A stretch of 33,935 nt of DNA from Chara braunii. Lineage: Eukaryota > Streptophyta > Charophyceae > Charales > Characeae. The notes below the pieces were generated by a model. That model searched no databases and had not been told where the DNA came from. It saw only the letters and a program-made list of their open reading frames with translations. This document shows positions 29,689 through 33,935 of the stretch, one piece after another; position 1 is the first letter of the stretch, and each line of letters starts with the position of its first letter. The translations under genes and the position numbers were made by a program. The stretch covers positions 973,476 to 1,007,410 of the forward strand of contig BFEA01000497.1 in NCBI GenBank assembly GCA_003427395.1, given 5' to 3'.

Positions 29689-29979
29689 GTGTATCCCCGT
29701 CGAGCTACTGAGACATCGAGTCTCGTTCGTATCTTGTTAGGTATGTACTACCTCTCGGTTGCACAGCCCCAGTTTGACTGGGACCGAGAAGTGGTCAAAC
29801 ACACTTTGCCTGGAGGGAGGACCGCTAGATTATGTAAGTTTAAGGCTAGTCTGATTGAGTCCTATGGATGCATGTGTGAGGCCGCGTTCTACAATTATTA
29901 TAAGCAGAATCCGGAGGAGGGTATGTACTTAGTCTCTGTCTCTGCAGCAGGCGAGCCGGTGAAAACCTGTCGGAGATAG
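29689..29979 (+). pseudogene. C-terminal end of protease and linker
   Basis: The ILLGMYYLSVAQPQFDW block (about 29731-29781) corresponds to the ILGM-x-F/W-L block ending retropepsins. Upstream no D-S/T-G motif is found in any frame. A linker of about 60 residues leads to the stop at 29977; RT begins in another frame at 29985. Confidence 0.55.
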
Positions 29980-29984
29980 AGGGA

Positions 29985-30955
29985 GTGGTCGCTAAGTACC
30001 CTGATCTATTTGAAGAGCCGAAAGTGGTTGTTGAGAGGGTGGTCATCCACGCGATAGAGATTATCCTAGGGTCTAGCATTCCGAAGGGTCGGATCTATCG
30101 GATGTCTCCAGGCGAGCTCGATGAGCTTCGCCGGCAACTCAAGGAACTCATAGAGAAGGGTTGGATCCGGCCGAGTGTCTCCCCTTGCGGATCTCTAGTC
30201 CTATTTGTACCTAAGAAGGGGGGAACTGTGAGGATGTGCATTGACTATAGGGTCCTCAATGCCATCACTGTGAAGAACGCAGAGCCCCTACCGCACATCG
30301 ATTACTTATTGGACCGAGTGCAAGGGTGTCGGTACTTCAGTAAGATAGATCTGAAGTCCGGGTACCATCAAATTGCAGTCTGGCCCGAGGATCAACACAA
30401 AACCGCATTTCAGACCAGGTACGGTCTGTACGAGTTTGTGGTGATGCCTTTCAGCCTTTGCAATACTCCTAACACCTTTCAGCACGCTATGAACCAGATT
30501 TTTGATGACTACTTGGACAAGTTTGTCATTGTGTACCTCGATGACATACTTATCTTCAGTAGGACTGTCGAGGACCATGTAGCGCACTTAGATAAAGTCC
30601 TTAGTCTTCTTTGACAAAACAAGTTCAAGATCAACGGAGAGAAGTGTGAGTTTGGCCGCACCCGAATCTTGTACTTGGGTCATGAGATTTCCGCGGAGGG
30701 ATTGAAGCCCAATGACACAAAGGTGGCCAGCATACGTGACTGGCCGCGTCCTCAGTCTGAGATGAGGTCCTTCTTAGGGATGACCGGCTACGATCGCAAT
30801 TTTGTCAAGAACTATAGCATAGTGGCCGCCCCTTTGACAGACCTAACTCGCCTTGACACCCCATGGGAGTGGACAGACAGGTGTGAGGCTGCTTTCAAAC
30901 ATCTGAAGCATGCGTTGACACACCATGAGGTCTTGAAACTTCCTGATCCTGACAA
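29985..30955 (+). pseudogene. Reverse transcriptase (catalytic residues intact, one stop)
   Basis: Standard blocks in order: YPDLFEE, IYRMSPGELDELRRQL, KGWIRPSVSPCGSLVLFVPKKGG, RMCIDYRVLN, FSKIDLKSGYHQI (Asp at codon 122 of the 29985 frame), VVMPFSLCNTPNTFQ and VIVYLDDILIFS (YLDD at 184-187). A TGA at 30612-30614 interrupts just after SLL, where CGA is likely. The frame then continues with CEFG, YLGHEISAEGL, the FLGMTGYDRNF block and WEWTDRCEAAF. Apart from the single stop the enzyme looks intact. RT copies element RNA within the particle. Confidence 0.92.
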
Positions 30956-31318
30956 GCCATTTGTTGTAACCACGGATGCCAACCAATATGCCATTGGTGC
31001 CGTACTTGCGCAGCAGGAGGGGAAAAAGTTGAGGCCGGTAGAGTACATGTCCAAAAGATGCCCTCTCAAAAGCTGGCCAAGTCCACTTATGAGAAGGAAC
31101 TCTACGCGATCTACAAAGCGTTGACTTGCTGGAGGCACTACCTCCTTGGTCGCTTTTTCTACGTCAGGACTGATCATCAGACCCTGAGGTGGATGAAGAC
31201 TCAACCAGTACTCTCTGATGCTCTGAAGCGATGGATCGAAGTCATAGAGCAGTATGACTTTGAGCCCCAGTACATCAAAGGGGAGTAAAACAAGGTTGCT
31301 GATGCGCTGTCGCGTAGG
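30956..31318 (+). pseudogene. RNase H with one frameshift and one stop
   Basis: FVVTTDANQYAIGAVLAQQ gives the first Asp. A one-base loss near 31056 moves the frame, and the next frame continues with SQKLAKSTYEKELYAIYKAL (catalytic Glu), VRTDHQTLRWM (catalytic Asp) and, after TAA 31286-31288, NKVADALSRRPDF (last Asp). All four acidic residues are kept. Confidence 0.9.
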
Positions 31319-32456
31319 CCAGACTTCCTGGGTGCTCTGGTCATTGAATTTGGGCTTGCGGACGATGTCACTCATTCTTTGGTGGAAGCCTATCGCGAGG
31401 ATCCGTTTATGGCTGAGATCATACGCAGACTCGAGGCGAAGGACAAAGCGACTTTTGCAGAGTTTGAGTTGGTCAACGGTCTGTTGTTCCTTGTGAAGGC
31501 CAGGAATAAACGTTTGTGTGTGCCTAATCGGGAGTCTTTGCGTAGTTTATTTTTAGGTGAGTGTCACGATGCCACAAGACATTTTGGCTATAAAAAGACT
31601 GCAGCCAACTTGCTGCAGCAGTTCTTGTGCCCCACAATGATGAGAGACGCCAAGCTGTACGTGGGAACTTGTCAAGTATGTCAGAGAGAGAAGCCACGTA
31701 CACAGGCCCCTCTTGGGCTTCTCAAATCCCTTCCGATATCGGAAAGGCCCGGTGAGAGCCTGTCCATGGACTTCATGGACTCGCTGGTCACCAGCAAGAG
31801 TGGAATGCGATATGTCTATGTCATTGTGGATATATTTAGTAAGTATGCTAGGTTAGTTGCAATGTCTGCAACAGCCAAGACTGAGCACGTAATCAAGCTG
31901 TTCAAAGAAAACTGGGTCAGGGATTTTGGATTGCCAAAGTCTATTGTGAGTGACCGGGACGTGCGATTTACTAAGTGAACTGTGGAAGGCTGCAGCTGCA
32001 GAACAGGGAACACAACTGCAGATGACCTCCGGGAACCATCTAGAGGCAAACGAGCAAGCAGAGCAGCTGAATCCGGCTGTACAACACCTGTTGAGGCACT
32101 ACATTAAGCCCAACCAGGTGGACTGGGATGAGAAACTGGCTCTCATCGCCAGTCTGTACAACAATGCTGTGCACAGCACAACAGGGGTGAGTCCAAACAG
32201 CCTGCTACTGACATTCAAGCCTAGACTGCCTCTAGACTTCCTACTACCTGAGAATCAGCCGACAGCTGCACCTGGTACACTAGAATTTGCATATCGATAT
32301 GAACAGTTGATGCAGCAAGTTGTAGAACATATGCACAGGGCACAGGCGGCAATGATAGAGTATGAGAACAAGCACCGCCGCCCATCTACATTCCAGGTAG
32401 GGGACAGAGTCTGGGTCAAGTCCTCAGAACTGGGACGAGCATGGGATATCCCGTAA
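31319..32456 (+). pseudogene. Integrase with intact D-D-E and one frameshift
   Basis: Frame 31379-31978: zinc-binding CHDATRHFG (His 63 and 68) and CQVC (Cys 98 and 101), first catalytic Asp in LSMDFMDSL (131), second in VSDRDVRF (192). At about 31970 the frame changes by one base. The following frame (31950-32456) gives ELWKAAAAEQG and the block NHLEANEQAEQLN, with the Glu expected at the third catalytic position. This block departs from the usual YHPQTDGQTE wording but keeps the Glu. VWVKSS and a stop follow at 32456. Integrase inserts the cDNA; only the frameshift obviously breaks it. Confidence 0.9.
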
Positions 32457-32880
32457 GCTCATGCCACGGTACTTCGGACCCTGGGAGGTTTTGGATATTA
32501 TCGGGGATGATCCGGATGGGCTGAGATATGTAGTTCAGATCCCTGGTCACCTTCGCACTTACCCGGTCTTTCATGCCTCCAAGCTTGCACCTTCCAAGGA
32601 AACTGATCAGTTTCCCTCGCACCGATCAATGCTGCCCCCAACCATGGATGGAGAGGTCGATATCGACGACATCGTGGACCACAGGGAGTTGCCAGTTCCA
32701 AGACCCCCCGGCAGGGGACGTCCTCCTATACCGAAGCTGCAATATTGCGTTCGGTTCAGACATCACATTGATCCAAAGGAGGATAGATGGTTCACCCGGG
32801 AGGAATTGATGCAGACCGCTCCACAGGTTGTCGCTCACTACGAGAAGTTGCTGCAGAAAGGAAAGCACCAGATTGAGTAA
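32457..32880 (+). pseudogene. GPY/F module and chromodomain tail
   Basis: In a further frame from 32461: MPRYFGPWEVLD, PVFHASKLAPS, then MLPPTMDGEVD, PVPRPPGRGRPP, RFRHHIDPKEDRWFTREELMQTAPQVVAHYEKLL, ending TAA at 32878. The W-F-T-x-E-E-L block resembles the aromatic end of a chromodomain. The frame change near 32440 separates it from the integrase core. It matches the tail at 447-698. Confidence 0.8.
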
Positions 32881-32907
32881 TCGAACTTCTCAGAGGACTG
32901 TCGAAGT

Positions 32908-32920
32908 ATGGAGGAGTGAA
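32908..32920 (+). other. Polypurine tract of the family-1 element
   Basis: The purine-rich GGAGGAGTGAA lies immediately before the LTR start TGTGAGG at 32921; the equivalent in LTR-A is GGGGGATGGAA. Confidence 0.6.
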
Positions 32921-33817
32921 TGTGAGGCTCAAGGCCTCGATGAGCCCTACTGGGCCCTCTTTTTAGTACAGTCGGCCGCCCTAAGTGAAGGCAGGCCCGA
33001 CAAAGGCCTATTTTGGGATATCCGCGCTACTGGGGGACTTCAGGCAGTTGCGCAGCGCGAGTTGGTTGGAAGCGCCGAGGCCTGGATTCCGAGTCAGGCC
33101 CTAGGCGAGATACGCAACAAGGACCCAATATAGGCTACGGGCAGTTGGGCACGGGTAACTGTCACAGGCCCTGGGCCTGATTCATTCAGATTAGGGCTCA
33201 GCCTCCCGGGGCCGACCTGAAGCTTCTGGGCCTGGCCCGGTGCAGCCAGGTCACATGCAGCAGGCAGGCCACTTCCATTTAGGAAAGTGCCTGCCCCCGC
33301 ATTCGACATTCGGGCACTGGCTGCATGCTGCGCTAACGCTGGCCAGCGCTCACGCGCTCACGGGCGAGCTGGAAGGAGCAGGCAGCCATAGCCTCGCTGC
33401 GCTGCTGTATGCTGGATGGGGCGCATGGTGGTTCTTGGGTGCATGTGGCATCTGTGAGTTGGGGATCGAGGTTGTGAGTGATACGAGAGACATACCTGGT
33501 GCCTGAGGCGAACGTCATTGGCCGAGATCTGCTCGTACTTCGGGGAGCTGTTGACATCATCAGCGGCATTGTAGATAGGCTAGATAGGATCTGCGATCTG
33601 TAGTCTGGGCGCCGAGGGCCAGATAGGATATCGACATTGGTTCTTTGTTGATGATGATGAGAGTATTCCGGCATTGTCAATTATGAGCTTTTGCTGTGCT
33701 CTTATTTGGTGGAACTCGTGATGCAATTCTGCTATTGGTTTGAGGTCACGACTATCTGGTCTCATATGTATGATGCTGTTTGATATCTGAAGTTCGCTAT
33801 CGCTCATTTTCCTTGCA
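32921..33817 (+). mobile_element. 3' LTR, family 1 (LTR-C), 897 bp
   Basis: Begins TGTGAGG and ends TTTTCCTTGCA like the other copies. It contains the CTAAGTGAA hairpin with decayed arms (32974-32996), the GGAAAG hairpin (33263-33295, longer than in the sisters), the ACATACCTGGT block (33490-33500), TGACATCA (33552) and the GTCTGGGCGCCGAGGGCC segment. It lies directly after the polypurine tract of the element at 29.7 kb. Confidence 0.85.
33263..33295 (+). repeat. Long GGAAAG hairpin in LTR-C
   Basis: About 13 base pairs with two single-base bulges around the loop ATTTA, extending the stem seen at 1275-1299 and 11026-11044 with GGCAGG / CCTGCC outer arms. Confidence 0.6.
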
Positions 33818-33821
33818 TATG

Positions 33822-33935
33822 TGCGAGGATCAGGTTCCTCGGTAGGCCTATGGGGCCCTGCTTGCAGCATTACCCGCCCTAAGTGAAGGGGGAGGTGCCC
33901 GCCCTAAGTGAAGGCGGGCCTGGCTTTTTGCAAGA
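33822..33935 (+). mobile_element. Start of another family-1 LTR (LTR-F), cut by the window end
   Basis: TGCGAGGATCAGG at 33822 matches the start of LTR-A and LTR-B. It is followed by TATGGGGCCCTGCTTGCAGC and two successive CTAAGTGAA hairpins (33874-33896 imperfect, 33897-33919 perfect). Only 4 bp separate it from the end of LTR-C. Confidence 0.7.

Larger units (their letters stand above)
29689..33817 (+). mobile_element. 5'-truncated family-1 Ty3/gypsy element (end of protease to 3' LTR)
   Basis: Protease end, RT, RNase H, integrase, chromodomain, polypurine tract and LTR-C in correct order and one strand. The LTR and the chromodomain match the copy at 447-1911, so it is the same family. Gag and most of the protease are missing. 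Damage in pol is light (a few stops and frameshifts), so it is the best-preserved element of the window. Confidence 0.9.

Noticed and set aside
10644-33817. LTR-B (5') and LTR-C (3') as the two ends of one huge element with everything between nested inside it
   Set aside because: Orientation fits, but the two LTRs look far too diverged (many blocks unalignable by eye) compared with the lightly damaged pol at 29.7-32.9 kb, and flanking 5-mers (ACAAA and TATGT) do not match.

Overview
This window is eukaryotic nuclear DNA made almost entirely of decayed, nested LTR retrotransposons of the Ty3/gypsy (Metaviridae) type, plus one short stretch that looks like an exon of a host gene. The polyproteins, an initiator-Met-type primer-binding site, chromodomain-type integrase tails and a plant-like intron signal (CTAAC branch site, GTAAGT donor) point to a green-lineage (streptophyte) genome. 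The gag and pol style resembles elements I associate with charophyte algae such as Chara, but that is recall, not a search. A 655-base run of N splits the window.

Layout. (1) 1-1911: tail of a plus-strand element (integrase/chromodomain end 447-698, 3' LTR 764-1911), with a same-family LTR in reverse orientation (1-445) abutting its coding region. (2) 2277-about 8711: a degenerate plus-strand Ty3/gypsy element (gag, protease, RT, RNase H, integrase, chromodomain-like tail, polypurine tract, probable 3' LTR) of a second family. (3) About 8712-10643: non-repeat-like DNA holding a clean 96-nt, in-phase, GT-AG-bounded candidate exon (9962-10057). (4) 10644-about 11990: a 5' LTR of the first family followed by a primer-binding site and leader. 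(5) 12.0-15.0 kb: unclassified minus-strand coding-like fragments, pyrimidine-rich DNA, an AG microsatellite, the gap and a 53-bp minisatellite. (6) About 15.0-29.15 kb: a giant minus-strand Ty3/gypsy element. Reading right to left it has gag, protease, RT, RNase H, integrase, then two small overlapping ORFs (a 48-aa membrane peptide and a 185-aa basic/acidic protein) in the env position, a long tail holding four tandem-repeat arrays, two hairpin+polypurine modules, and an unusually long LTR containing a 1.23-1.26 kb internal tandem duplication. (7) 29689-33817: a 5'-truncated plus-strand element of the first family (end of protease, RT, RNase H, integrase, chromodomain, 3' LTR), whose LTR is followed after 4 bp by the start of another LTR of the same family.

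Functionally the elements are dead: each pol carries stops or frameshifts. In two of the three, catalytic residues are also lost: Asp to Asn in RT and loss of two integrase Asp in element 2, and YxDD changed to YIDG in the giant element. The most interesting material is non-coding or accessory: covarying hairpins and a TGACGTCA site conserved in the first-family LTRs, a possible -1 frameshift heptamer at the gag stop of element 2, and the dual-ORF, repeat-laden 3' half of the giant element.
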